In this document: in pieces, positions 17,599 to 26,526 of the stretch
How the letters are laid out: each line of letters begins with the position of its first letter
How positions within the stretch are numbered: position 1 is the stretch's first letter
Assembly (NCBI GenBank): GCA_965601485.1
Contig: OZ271846.1
Location: forward strand, 1,674,001-1,738,000
DNA: 64,000 bases
Source of the DNA: Methylotenera_A aquatica
GTDB taxonomy: Bacteria; Pseudomonadota; Gammaproteobacteria; Burkholderiales; Methylophilaceae
Direction: 5' to 3'
Translations under genes and position numbers: made by a program
Notes under the pieces: generated by a model
Database searches by the model: none
The model's input: only the letters and a program-made list of their open reading frames with translations
Told to the model about the DNA's origin: nothing

Positions 17599-18861
17599 TT
17601 ACTTAAGCTGCTCGTAGAGTAAAGAAATAATGCGATTGGCGGTAGAACTGCGATTGCGCTTGTCTTCACTATCCACAACATTCACGCGCGTACCGCCATT
17701 TTCCATTTCGACCACTTTAATGCGATATTGTTTAGATGGATCGGTTTTTTCTTCGGTACCTTTCCAAAATTGCAGTTTATCGACAATGGTTTTCTCTTCT
17801 TTTGGTTTAGATTTATTTTCAGCTTCAGGGTCATCTTTCCAAAATGCCAACGTATCCAATAAACCTTTTTTCTTTTTAGGGCCGTCATCAATATCCACAT
17901 CTGAATATCGCACAAAAAACGTACCATTTGAGCGATCTTTGTCTTCAATTACAAAGCCAATTCTATCTAAAGCCAAGCCTACGCGGCGCCAACCGCGATC
18001 GAATGGATCATTTAAATTGAGCGTTACGCTGCTATCGGCTTCTTTAAATACTTCTGCACGTTTTTCTGAAACGGGATTGGCCACAATTTGTTGTGCGCGC
18101 TTTTCTTCAACACCCAGCTTTACCATTAAGCGGCGCATTAATTCAGCATCTAAATCGCCATCATTTGCATCAACTGTACTTTTAGAGGCGTCCGCGCGAT
18201 AACCTGTTTCAATTTCACCTAATTGCGTTTGAATTCTAGTTTTACCATCATCTGGCGCACTACTCACCGTGCGATGTGTCATGTAAATTTCGGTTGTGCC
18301 TTCTTTTTCGCCACGCTCTAAACGTGTACGGAATTTACGTCTATCAGCCAGACCCGATAATTTATCTAGCCATTTATCAAATTTTTCACCGATATTGCGT
18401 TTTTCGTCTTGCGCTTTAATCGCATCTGCTTCAATCCATTCAGTTTCCATCACGCCATTTTCGGGATTTTCTACACGCACCGCAAAACCTTGATCAATCC
18501 AAAACTCACGTACCGCAGGCCAAATTTTTTCTGCTGGTGCGTTAACCACTAACCAGCGCTGGGCACCCGCTTTTTCCATGCGTACGCCTTCTGTGTTAGG
18601 TAGAATCACCTCAACACCGACTTCTTGGCCTTCTTGCCCTTGATTATACGTGCTGTAACTGGTGCTACCACCTGGTACATTGTAAGCATCACTGGTTTTA
18701 ATGCTGGTTAAATCAGGGGGCACTTCTAAGGGTTTGGCGCGGCCCGCACCTTTGTAATCAGAGGATGTATCGATAAACGGAATCGAATCGCAAGCGGTAA
18801 CGAATGTAGTTACCAGCATTAAAGTTGTTAGTTCTTTAAATAATTTTGTTTCAAATTTCAT
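17599..18861 (-). CDS. bamC: Outer membrane assembly lipoprotein BamC
   Basis: 420 residues from ATG 18859-18861 (MKFETKLFKEL), chosen because GGTGGT lies seven bases upstream; an in-frame ATG at 18876 would add five residues. The lipoprotein signal ends FVTAC, giving acylation at Cys24. The N-terminal unstructured segment (GAGRAKPLEVPPDLTSI) is the BamC region that contacts BamD. Two helix-grip domains follow (about 100-230 and 270-415). BamC belongs to the BAM complex that inserts beta-barrel proteins in the outer membrane. Two short repeats (LLDTLAFWKDDPE and IVDKLQFWKGTEE, about 330-370) form an inserted charged loop. Confidence 0.93.
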   Translation of the reverse strand: MKFETKLFKELTTLMLVTTFVTACDSIPFIDTSSDYKGAGRAKPLEVPPDLTSIKTSDAYNVPGGSTSYSTYNQGQEGQEVGVEVILPNTEGVRMEKAGAQRWLVVNAPAEKIWPAVREFWIDQGFAVRVENPENGVMETEWIEADAIKAQDEKRNIGEKFDKWLDKLSGLADRRKFRTRLERGEKEGTTEIYMTHRTVSSAPDDGKTRIQTQLGEIETGYRADASKSTVDANDGDLDAELMRRLMVKLGVEEKRAQQIVANPVSEKRAEVFKEADSSVTLNLNDPFDRGWRRVGLALDRIGFVIEDKDRSNGTFFVRYSDVDIDDGPKKKKGLLDTLAFWKDDPEAENKSKPKEEKTIVDKLQFWKGTEEKTDPSKQYRIKVVEMENGGTRVNVVDSEDKRNRSSTANRIISLLYEQLK

Positions 18862-18900
18862 TTTTATTACCACCATTTATACATTACTAAATACAAAGAT

Positions 18901-19779
18901 TTAGCTAAAAATTTCAGCGCGGCTCATAGCATGCCTTAGCACGTCATGATACTGCACAGACAAATTGACCATCGGCAATCGAATACCTGTCTTTATTAAA
19001 CCCATTTGCTGCAATACCCATTTAGCTGGAATTGGATTTGCCTCAACAAAGAGTTTTTGATGCAGTTCAAATAATTTAGCATTAATTTCACAGGCTTTTT
19101 TTACATTACCCGCTCTAGCAGCCGAACACATTTGATGCATTAGCGCTGGCGCCACATTGGCGGTAACCGATATCACGCCATGGGCCCCAAGCAACATCAG
19201 CGCCATGCCTGTGGCATCATCACCGCTGTAAACCGCAAAATCGGCTGGTAGGCGCAACAATAAATCTGTGCCGCGCTCTATACCGCCAGTGGCATCTTTA
19301 ATGCCCACAATATTATTAATAGCTGACAAGCGTATAACAGTGTCATTGCTAATATCGCAACCGGTGCGGCCTGGTACGTTATACAAAATCTGCGGAATAT
19401 CTACCGCACTAGCTACCGCTGCATAATGTTGATACAAGCCTTCTTGTGTTGGCTTATTGTAATACGGCGCCACTAATAAACAAGCCTCTGCACCTAATTC
19501 CTTAGCATTTTGCGTCAGCTCAATCGCTTCGCGTGTAGAATTAGCGCCTGTACCTGCAACTACTGCCACGCGCCCAGCCACTTGTTCTACTGTTGTTTTA
19601 ATCAACAAGCAGTGCTCATCCACATCCACCGTTGGTGACTCGCCCGTAGTGCCCACAATCACTATACCATCTGTACCGGCTTCTATATGCCAGTCGATTA
19701 ACTGGCGCAATGCGTCCAAATCCAAACTACCATCGTCAAACATGGGCGTAACGATTGCAACCAAACTACCTTGCAACAT
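18901..19779 (-). CDS. dapA: 4-hydroxy-tetrahydrodipicolinate synthase
   Basis: Condenses pyruvate with aspartate semialdehyde, the first committed step to lysine and meso-diaminopimelate. 292 residues, normal length. Active-site elements: GTTGESPT (Thr44/Thr45), Tyr133 in YNVPGRTGCD, the Arg of the same motif, and the Schiff-base lysine in NIVGIKDATGG (K161). It precedes bamC by about 40 bp on the minus strand, the widespread dapA-bamC arrangement. Its product supplies the diaminopimelate that the L,D-transpeptidase of this window would use for cross-links. Confidence 0.97.
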   Translation of the reverse strand: MLQGSLVAIVTPMFDDGSLDLDALRQLIDWHIEAGTDGIVIVGTTGESPTVDVDEHCLLIKTTVEQVAGRVAVVAGTGANSTREAIELTQNAKELGAEACLLVAPYYNKPTQEGLYQHYAAVASAVDIPQILYNVPGRTGCDISNDTVIRLSAINNIVGIKDATGGIERGTDLLLRLPADFAVYSGDDATGMALMLLGAHGVISVTANVAPALMHQMCSAARAGNVKKACEINAKLFELHQKLFVEANPIPAKWVLQQMGLIKTGIRLPMVNLSVQYHDVLRHAMSRAEIFS

Positions 19780-20076
19780 AGAAAACCTTGCTAAATAAAA
19801 ATTACCACTATTTTAACCGAAACTCACTACTTAATGCGAATCACTCACCAAATCAAGCTGTTTAAAACGTTTTAAATTGGCTGGTATCCAACTATTGTTT
19901 TCAACAAAGTTAACGCGTTTTATATGGCAGAGGTGCTAATTATTCAAACAACTCTGCATAATGGGTATTGGTTGAATTTCATGTGATTTTTGCTGACTAA
20001 GTTTAGGCTTTGAAACCACTTTAACTTGTATAATAAGGAGTATATTTGTGGCTAACATTTTTAGGTTAAATTGCCG

Positions 20077-20661
20077 ATGTCAGAAAGTTATATTTTTATA
20101 TTAATCAGTACGGTTTTAGTTAATAACATCGTATTGGTTAAAATTCTGGGTTTATGCCCTTTTATGGGGGTTTCTAAAAAATTAGAAGCCTCTATTGGCA
20201 TGGCCGCTGCCACGGCGTTTGTGTTAACCATTGGCTCGATGACGAGTTGGGCCATTAATTTTTACCTTTTAGAGCCAAATGATTTGCAATATTTACGAAC
20301 TCTGTCGTTTATTGTAGTGATTGCAGGCGTGGTGCAATTTACCGAAATGGTGATGGAAAAAAGCTTTCCACTGTTGTACCAAATGCTGGGTATTTTCTTA
20401 CCATTAATTACCACCAACTGCGCTGTGCTTGGCATCCCGCTTTTAAACGCGCAAAACAGCAATGGCTTTATTCAATCAGGCTTGTATGGCTTTGGTGGCG
20501 CGCTAGGCTTTTCAATGGTGCTTATTTTATTTGCTTCAATGCGCGAACGATTAGAAGCGGCTGATGTACCTGTAGTATTTAAAGGCTCTGCCATTGCCAT
20601 GGTAACTGCCGCGCTGATGAGCCTAGCTTTTATGGGCTTTGCTGGCTTAGATAAATACTAG
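20077..20661 (+). CDS. rsxA: Electron transport complex subunit RsxA/RnfA
   Basis: About 194 residues with six membrane helices. ATG 20077 (MSESYIFILISTVLVNN) is preferred over an in-frame TTG 20071, since relatives begin just before the first helix. Conserved segments VNNIVLVKILGLCPFMGVSKKLE and ITTNCAVLGIPL carry the paired cysteines (LGLCPF, TNCAVLG) that hold a membrane iron-sulfur cluster between RnfA and RnfE. It is the first gene of rsxABCDGE; a TATAAT-like sequence at about 20028-20033 in the 297-bp upstream gap may be its promoter. Confidence 0.96.
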   Translation: MSESYIFILISTVLVNNIVLVKILGLCPFMGVSKKLEASIGMAAATAFVLTIGSMTSWAINFYLLEPNDLQYLRTLSFIVVIAGVVQFTEMVMEKSFPLLYQMLGIFLPLITTNCAVLGIPLLNAQNSNGFIQSGLYGFGGALGFSMVLILFASMRERLEAADVPVVFKGSAIAMVTAALMSLAFMGFAGLDKY

Positions 20662-20701
20662 TTATGTACTAAAACGTGAATATTCTGGATTATTTCAAAA
20701 A

Positions 20702-21274
20702 GTGTTAACCGCTTTAATTATAATGATTGGCTTGGCGCTTGGTTTGGGTGCTTTACTTGGCTTCGCCGCGCTTAAATTTAAAGTAGAGGGCGACCCGCTG
20801 ATTGCGCGCATTGATGCTATTTTGCCGCAAACGCAATGCGGCCAATGCGGTTTCCCTGGCTGCAAACCCTATGCCACTGCAATTGCAGAGGGGCGAGCTG
20901 ATATTAACCAATGCCCGCCTGGTGGCGATGCAGGCGTTCGCGCCTTAGCTGATTTAATGGGCGTGGAATACAAGCCACTTAACGCTGAAAATGGCATAGA
21001 AAAACCCAAATCGGTGGCATTTATTGATGAGTCAACTTGCATTGGTTGCACTTTGTGCATACAAGCTTGTCCAGTAGATGCCATTTTAGGTGCAGCAAAA
21101 CATATGCATACCATTATTGCCAGCGAATGTACGGGTTGCGAATTGTGCTTAGCACCGTGCCCAGTTGATTGTATTAGCATGCAGCCAATTGGCGAAACGC
21201 CAGATAACTGGAAGTGGAAATATCCGACTATTCCCATTAAAAGCATTCCAATTAAGCTTGGGCACCCTGCTTAA
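20702..21274 (+). CDS. rsxB: Electron transport complex subunit RsxB/RnfB (ferredoxin)
   Basis: 190 residues with a GTG start 40 bp after rsxA. One N-terminal membrane helix (1-26) is followed by the Fe-S domain CGQCGFPGCKPYA...CPPGG (cysteines near 48-75) and two 4Fe-4S ferredoxin motifs, CIGCTLCIQACP and CTGCELCLAPCP. RsxB passes electrons between the soluble pool and the membrane subunits. The C-terminal tail after the ferredoxins is short. Confidence 0.96.
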   Translation: MLTALIIMIGLALGLGALLGFAALKFKVEGDPLIARIDAILPQTQCGQCGFPGCKPYATAIAEGRADINQCPPGGDAGVRALADLMGVEYKPLNAENGIEKPKSVAFIDESTCIGCTLCIQACPVDAILGAAKHMHTIIASECTGCELCLAPCPVDCISMQPIGETPDNWKWKYPTIPIKSIPIKLGHPA

Positions 21275-21292
21275 TCAAAATTACTCTAAAAT

Positions 21293-23326
21293 ATGAACGC
21301 CATTGTTAATTTAGCCAACTTGTTTAAATCCGCCAAGGATATTTTTCCTTTTCACGGTGGCGTACATCCGCCTGAAAATAAAGCGCAATCGACTCAATTA
21401 CCGATTGGACAGTTACCTATTCCAGAAAAAATCGTACTGCCATTGCGCCAGCATGTGGGCAATATTCCTAAAATTAAAGTAAAAGTGGGCGACCATGTCT
21501 TAAAAGGACAGTTAATTGCAGAGGCAGAAGGATCGATTTCGGCAGCTATTCATGCCAGCACCTCTGGCACCATTAGCGCAATTGAAGACGCGATTATTCC
21601 GCATCCATCTGGCTTACCAGACCGCTGCATCACGATTACGCCTGACGGCAAAGACCAGTGGATTAAGAAAACACCTCAAGATTGGCGCAATGCTGAGCGC
21701 AAATCGCTAGTTGATAGCCTGCGCTTGTCGGGAATTGTTGGTTTAGGGGGCGCTACATTTCCTACGCATATCAAATTACGCGCCGATGGCAAAAGTGGCG
21801 TGCACACATTGGTGATTAACGCGGCCGAGTGCGAACCCTATATTACTTGTGACGACATGCTGATGCGCGAACGAGCCGATGAAATTGTGAAAGGCATTAC
21901 CATTGCCCAATATTTGCTGGGTGCTGAAAACGTGATTATTGGTATTGAAGACAATAAGCCAGAAGCCGCAAAAGCCATGCAGGCTACTCTGAGTGAGCAC
22001 GCAGAAATGCAAATCAAAATTGTGCCAACGCTTTACCCAAGTGGCGATGCTAGAAGGTTGGTACACTTGGTATTAAATACCGAAATTCCATTTGACAAAC
22101 GCTCTACCGAAGTGGGCTTGCAAGTGTTTAATGTAGCGACATTAGTAGCATTATACCGTTATTTTGAATTAGGCGAACCGTCCATTAGCCGCATTGTTTC
22201 AATGACGGGCAATGTGCAACAACCCCAAAATTTTGAAGTGATATTTGGCACACCAATGTTGCACTTGGTTAAAAACGCCGGTGGCGCCAAAGCCGATACC
22301 TCGCATTTTATTATGGGTGGCCCTATGATGGGTTTTAATTTGCCTAGCGCGGATGTGCCGATTACAAAAGCCGCAAACTGTATCATCGCCGCATCGCCTA
22401 CTTTATTTGCCCCACCGCCGCCTGCCATGCCCTGTATACGCTGTGCGCGCTGCGCAGACGCTTGCCCCGTTAATTTACAGCCACAAGAATTGTATTGGTT
22501 TTCCAAATCGGATAATTTTGAAAAAGCCAATGACTACAATATTTTTGACTGCATCGAATGCGGTGCTTGTAGCTATGTATGTCCTAGTGATATCCCATTA
22601 GTACAATATTATCGCTATGCCAAAAGCGAAATTATTGCGCTGGATAAAGCCAAAGAAGCCGCGGATTTAGCGCGCGAACGCAACGAATTTAGATTGGCCA
22701 GAATTGAGCGCGAAAAACAAGAGCGTGCTAAGAAGCATGCCGAGCGGGCGCAAGCAGGCAAATCCGAAGCGGCGAAAAATGAGTCTGCAACAAGGCAAGC
22801 AACTGACAACCCAACAATAGCAACTAGCGCAGATGATACTAAAAAAGAGGCCATTGCAGCCGCAATTGAGCGCGCAAAAGCATTAAAAGCAGCTGCGCAA
22901 AATTCTGCGTCAGCTGAACAAACTGGTAATCCTGAAAAAAGTGGCGCGGCTGAACAAAAAGCTAAAATCGAAAAACCAGCACCACTAGATGATGCGGCCA
23001 AAAAAGCACTGATTGCTCTCGCCATTGAGCGGGCAAAAGCACAGAAGGCCGCTGCTTTAGCTAATGGTAGTGAACCAAAAAATGTAGCAGATGCAGCTGA
23101 GTCTGTAAAAAAAGAAATCGCTGATATTGAAGCGCGGCGCCAAGCAGTTGGTCTTTCAGTAGAAGCTAAATCTACAGAAGTATTAAAACTAAACAACACA
23201 GATGCTGCTACAGATAAGAAAGCTTTAATAGCCGCCGCTATTACACGTGCAAAAGCACAAAAGGCAGCAGCAGATTTAGCCAAGCAAATGCAACTAGATA
23301 GTCAATCAGAGTCAACGAAAGAATAA
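21293..23326 (+). CDS. rsxC: Electron transport complex subunit RsxC/RnfC
   Basis: 677 residues. It has a flavin/NADH-binding domain (GLGGATFPTHIKL, AAECEPYITCDD) and two 4Fe-4S motifs, CIRCARCADACP and CIECGACSYVCP. After about residue 450 comes a long Ala/Lys/Glu-rich helical tail with three related blocks (KKEAIAAAIERAKALKAAA, KKALIALAIERAKAQKAAA, KKALIAAAITRAKAQKAAA) separated by linkers. Similar tails are known in gammaproteobacterial RsxC and vary in repeat number. The subunit is the NADH-side module of the complex on the cytoplasmic face. A minus-strand open frame over the tail is a shadow of the repeat. Confidence 0.96.
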   Translation: MNAIVNLANLFKSAKDIFPFHGGVHPPENKAQSTQLPIGQLPIPEKIVLPLRQHVGNIPKIKVKVGDHVLKGQLIAEAEGSISAAIHASTSGTISAIEDAIIPHPSGLPDRCITITPDGKDQWIKKTPQDWRNAERKSLVDSLRLSGIVGLGGATFPTHIKLRADGKSGVHTLVINAAECEPYITCDDMLMRERADEIVKGITIAQYLLGAENVIIGIEDNKPEAAKAMQATLSEHAEMQIKIVPTLYPSGDARRLVHLVLNTEIPFDKRSTEVGLQVFNVATLVALYRYFELGEPSISRIVSMTGNVQQPQNFEVIFGTPMLHLVKNAGGAKADTSHFIMGGPMMGFNLPSADVPITKAANCIIAASPTLFAPPPPAMPCIRCARCADACPVNLQPQELYWFSKSDNFEKANDYNIFDCIECGACSYVCPSDIPLVQYYRYAKSEIIALDKAKEAADLARERNEFRLARIEREKQERAKKHAERAQAGKSEAAKNESATRQATDNPTIATSADDTKKEAIAAAIERAKALKAAAQNSASAEQTGNPEKSGAAEQKAKIEKPAPLDDAAKKALIALAIERAKAQKAAALANGSEPKNVADAAESVKKEIADIEARRQAVGLSVEAKSTEVLKLNNTDAATDKKALIAAAITRAKAQKAAADLAKQMQLDSQSESTKE

Positions 23327-23327
23327 C

Positions 23328-24347
23328 TTGAACCGCTCACCCCATATTTCGAATTCACCAAGTGTTGGCAGCATTATGTTTAAAGTCTTGCTGGCACTGG
23401 TGCCAGGTATTGCGGCTTATGTTTGGGTTTATGGCAGCGGTATATTAATCACCTTAATACTAGCAACCATTTCAGCATTATTGGCAGAAACCGTTATGCT
23501 AAGGCTGCGCAAACGACCCATTCAGCGGTTTTTAATGGATTACAGCGCAGTGGTTACCGCTTGGTTATTGGCACTGGCTATTCCACCAATTGCACCATGG
23601 TGGCTGATAGTCGTCGGCACATTTTTCGCAATTGTAATAGCCAAACAACTTTATGGTGGTTTGGGCTATAACCCGTTTAACCCCGCCATGATTGGCTATG
23701 CAGTGTTATTGATTTCGTTTCCAGTCATCATGACTAAATGGCCCGCGGCACTGCAACTGGCACAAACGCCATTAAGCTTTAGCGACCAATTTCAGTTGAT
23801 TTTTAGCGGTGCATTGCCGCAAGGAGTGCAAGTTGATGCGGTTACTTCCGCCACCCCGCTGGATTATTTAAAAACACAATTAATGCTAAAACATGAAGTC
23901 AGCAGCATCACGCAAGCGCCTGTGTTTGGAGTACTAGGTGGAAAAGGCAACGAATGGATTACAGGAGCTTATTTACTTGGTGGCTTGTATTTGTGTCAAC
24001 AAAAAATTATCTCTTGGCATTTACCAACGGCTTTTTTGGCAGCACTTGCATTGATATCCGGTATATTCTGGTTGGTCAATCCAGAACAGTTTGCCTCACC
24101 CCTATTTCATCTATTTACCGGTGCAAGCATGTTATGTGCTTTTTTTATCATCACCGACCCCGTTAGCGGCCCCACCACACCAAAAGGTAAATTGTATTTT
24201 GCGGCATTCGTGGCGCTGATTGCCTATTTGATTCGCGTATACGGCGGCTACCCAGATGGCATTGCATTTGCTGTGATTTTTATGAATATTTGTGTGCCGT
24301 TGATAGATGCGCATACTCAGCCTCGCGTGTTTGGACACGAAAAATGA
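23328..24347 (+). CDS. rsxD: Electron transport complex subunit RsxD/RnfD
   Basis: 339 residues from TTG 23328, one base after the rsxC stop; an internal ATG at 23376 (MFKVLLALVPG) is an alternative, but the N-terminal HISNSPSVGSIM matches the usual pre-helix region of RnfD. Multiple membrane helices are seen. The covalent FMN site is in VDAVTSATPL (the threonine of the [S/T]xAT pattern). LYGGLGYNPFNPAMIGYA is the RnfD/NqrB signature. It forms the membrane core with RsxG. Confidence 0.95.
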   Translation: MNRSPHISNSPSVGSIMFKVLLALVPGIAAYVWVYGSGILITLILATISALLAETVMLRLRKRPIQRFLMDYSAVVTAWLLALAIPPIAPWWLIVVGTFFAIVIAKQLYGGLGYNPFNPAMIGYAVLLISFPVIMTKWPAALQLAQTPLSFSDQFQLIFSGALPQGVQVDAVTSATPLDYLKTQLMLKHEVSSITQAPVFGVLGGKGNEWITGAYLLGGLYLCQQKIISWHLPTAFLAALALISGIFWLVNPEQFASPLFHLFTGASMLCAFFIITDPVSGPTTPKGKLYFAAFVALIAYLIRVYGGYPDGIAFAVIFMNICVPLIDAHTQPRVFGHEK

Positions 24348-24473
24348 AACTAACTTCTCACTTCGGCGTTGCGCGTAAAAAAATACACATCACAGATTAC
24401 TCATATGCATCGTCGTGTTTTTTATCGCGCGCCTTGAACTGCTTTGCTAGTTTATTTTTTTCGGATTTTTGTT

Positions 24474-25094
24474 ATGTCTGAAAGCATTATTAAACACACC
24501 TCAAAAACCGCCATCACGTTAATTCTATTTGCTGTGGTGTTTACGGCACTGTTGGTGTTTGTATTTCAAATCACTAAAGTGCCAATTGAAAAAAGTGAGG
24601 CGTCAGCGCGTTTGAGTTTATTCCGCCAGATTGTGCCGCAAAGGATGCACAATAATGATTTGCTAAAAGACACAGTGACAATTGCGCCAAGCGATTTGCT
24701 AGGTAATAAGCAAGCTACCATTGTAAACCGCGCGCGTATTAATAATGAGCCTGCAGCGGTGATTATTGAAGCAATTGCGCATGATGGTTATAGTGGCGAT
24801 ATTAAGCTACTAATTGCGATTAAAGCCAATGGCAGTATTAGCGGCGTGCGCGTACTGGCACACAAAGAAACACCTGGTCTGGGTGATTACATTGATATTG
24901 CCAAAGATAATTGGATTAAACTATTTGATAACGAATCACTCTTAAAGACAGCAGAGTCGCAATGGAAAGTTAAAAAAGATGGTGGTGGGTTTGACTATAT
25001 GGCGGGTGCAACCATTACGCCACGTGCAGTGGTAAAAGCGGTGCACAGAGCCTTGCAATATTTTGAGGCCAACAAACAAGCTCTTTTTGCATAG
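24474..25094 (+). CDS. rsxG: Electron transport complex subunit RsxG/RnfG
   Basis: 206 residues from ATG 24474 (MSESIIKHTSKTAITLI); an in-frame upstream TTG at 24444 is less likely. It has one N-terminal membrane helix (about 12-34) and a periplasmic FMN-binding domain with the covalent attachment motif MAGATITPRAVV. HKETPGLGDYI is the conserved loop of the family. A 126-bp gap separates it from rsxD, longer than the other gaps of this operon and containing an imperfect inverted repeat (24370-24430). Confidence 0.95.
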   Translation: MSESIIKHTSKTAITLILFAVVFTALLVFVFQITKVPIEKSEASARLSLFRQIVPQRMHNNDLLKDTVTIAPSDLLGNKQATIVNRARINNEPAAVIIEAIAHDGYSGDIKLLIAIKANGSISGVRVLAHKETPGLGDYIDIAKDNWIKLFDNESLLKTAESQWKVKKDGGGFDYMAGATITPRAVVKAVHRALQYFEANKQALFA

Positions 25095-25125
25095 ACATCA
25101 GTTTGCTTAAGTAATCGGTAAAAAT

Positions 25126-25815
25126 ATGAATCAATTTAACGAAATTGCCCATAACGGGCTATGGAAGCAAAACCCAGGTGTTGTGCAGCTGCTGGGATTG
25201 TGCCCTACGCTGGCGGTGACGACATCCGCCGTAAACGGTTTAAGCTTGGGCTTTGCCACCGCCTTGGTGATGGCTGCTTCAAACGGTGCAGTTTCACCAG
25301 TGCGCCGCCTTGTGCCATCTGAAATTCGCGTACCAGTATTCATTTTAGTCATTGCCGCTTTAGTCACTGTAATCGATTTAGCTATTCACGGCTTTGCAGA
25401 GCCTTTGCATAAAGTATTGGGTATTTTTATTCCCTTAATTGTGGTGAATTGTATAGTGCTGGCGCGTGTCGAATCGTTTGCGGCAAAAAACCTGCCTACC
25501 CCTGCTGCTTGGGATGGGTTTATGATGGGCATAGGCTTAACTTTGGTTTTGGGTTTATTGGGTGGCATACGCGAAATTATTGGCAAGGGCACGCTATTCT
25601 CTGGCTTAGACTTAGCCTTTGGTGCCAACTTTAATACCTATGTACTTACCATTATTCCAAATTACCAAGGCTTTTTATTAGCCATTTTGCCGCCCGGTGC
25701 ATTTTTGGGATTGGCTGGCTTAATTGCTGCACGCAACTGGGCAGAGCTACGTAAAACGGGAGCACCCACTCTGCCAACTGAGGTATCCTCCAGCGCGTTT
25801 AAGTCTGGTAATTAG
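25126..25815 (+). CDS. rsxE: Electron transport complex subunit RsxE/RnfE
   Basis: 229 residues, six membrane helices, paralogous to RsxA. Conserved segments are NPGVVQLLGLCPTLAVTTSAVNGL and FIPLIVVNCIVLARVESFA, containing the cysteines (LGLCP, VNCIVLAR) that pair with those of RsxA. It is the last gene of the rsx operon, 23 bp before nth. The Rnf/Rsx complex couples NADH and ferredoxin (or a reductase partner) through an ion gradient. Which partner is served here is not visible; no soxR is in the window. Confidence 0.96.
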   Translation: MNQFNEIAHNGLWKQNPGVVQLLGLCPTLAVTTSAVNGLSLGFATALVMAASNGAVSPVRRLVPSEIRVPVFILVIAALVTVIDLAIHGFAEPLHKVLGIFIPLIVVNCIVLARVESFAAKNLPTPAAWDGFMMGIGLTLVLGLLGGIREIIGKGTLFSGLDLAFGANFNTYVLTIIPNYQGFLLAILPPGAFLGLAGLIAARNWAELRKTGAPTLPTEVSSSAFKSGN

Positions 25816-25838
25816 AGACTACCAGTTATTTTAATTGT

Positions 25839-26516
25839 ATGAATGCTGAAAAACGTGCAGAGATTTTTAGGCGCTTAAGTATTGCGATTCCCAAGCCGAC
25901 CACCGAATTAGAGTTTAGCAGTACGTTTGAGTTATTAATCGCGGTGATTTTATCGGCACAAGCCACCGATAAAGGTGTAAATATTGCCACGCGTAAATTG
26001 TTTGCGGTCGCCAATACGCCTCAAGCCATTTTTGATTTAGGGATTAAAGGTTTAGAGTTTTATATTAAAACTATTGGCCTGTATCACGCCAAAGCCAAAA
26101 ATGTTATTGCTTGCTGCCTTCAACTTATCCAATTGCACAATTCACAGGTGCCAAATAGTAGGCATGCACTTGAAGCCTTGCCAGGAGTAGGCCGCAAAAC
26201 CGCCAATGTGATTTTAAATACCGCTTTTGGCGAACCGACTATTGCGGTCGATACACATTTATTTAGGCTAGGTAATCGCACCAAGCTGGCTGTTGGTAAA
26301 AACGTATTGGCTGTTGAACAAAAATATTTAAAAACCATCCCAAAACAATTTATACATGATGCACATCATTTATTAATATTGCATGGGCGTTATACCTGCA
26401 CAGCGCGAAGCCCCAAATGCGGTGAATGCTGTATTGTAGATTTGTGCGAATATACGCATAAATTTATTCCATCACCGCACTTAATGGCTGGTGAAGCTGA
26501 TAAATCAAGAGCCTGA
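25839..26516 (+). CDS. nth: Endonuclease III
   Basis: DNA glycosylase/AP lyase that removes oxidised pyrimidines. 225 residues. The helix-hairpin-helix LPGVGRKTANVIL contains the catalytic lysine, and the catalytic aspartate is in IAVDTHLFRLGNR. The C-terminal 4Fe-4S cluster ligands have the exact C-x6-C-x2-C-x5-C spacing (CTARSPKCGECCIVDLC). The rsxABCDGE-nth order is widely conserved, which supports both assignments. The next gene downstream is a decayed FIST gene. Confidence 0.97.
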   Translation: MNAEKRAEIFRRLSIAIPKPTTELEFSSTFELLIAVILSAQATDKGVNIATRKLFAVANTPQAIFDLGIKGLEFYIKTIGLYHAKAKNVIACCLQLIQLHNSQVPNSRHALEALPGVGRKTANVILNTAFGEPTIAVDTHLFRLGNRTKLAVGKNVLAVEQKYLKTIPKQFIHDAHHLLILHGRYTCTARSPKCGECCIVDLCEYTHKFIPSPHLMAGEADKSRA

Positions 26517-26526
26517 AATCAAGCTT

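Noticed and set aside
17630..18202. 190-codon open frame opposite bamC
   Set aside because: Antisense shadow; Ser/Arg-rich with no recognisable domain, while bamC is complete on the other strand.
22615..23283. 222-codon Ala/Ser-rich open frame on the minus strand
   Set aside because: It lies wholly over the repetitive rsxC tail and reflects its codon pattern; no ribosome-binding site or known family.
24344..24481. Possible small gene between rsxD and rsxG
   Set aside because: The frame starts inside rsxD and overlaps the rsxG start, has no good ribosome-binding site, and the peptide has no known pattern.
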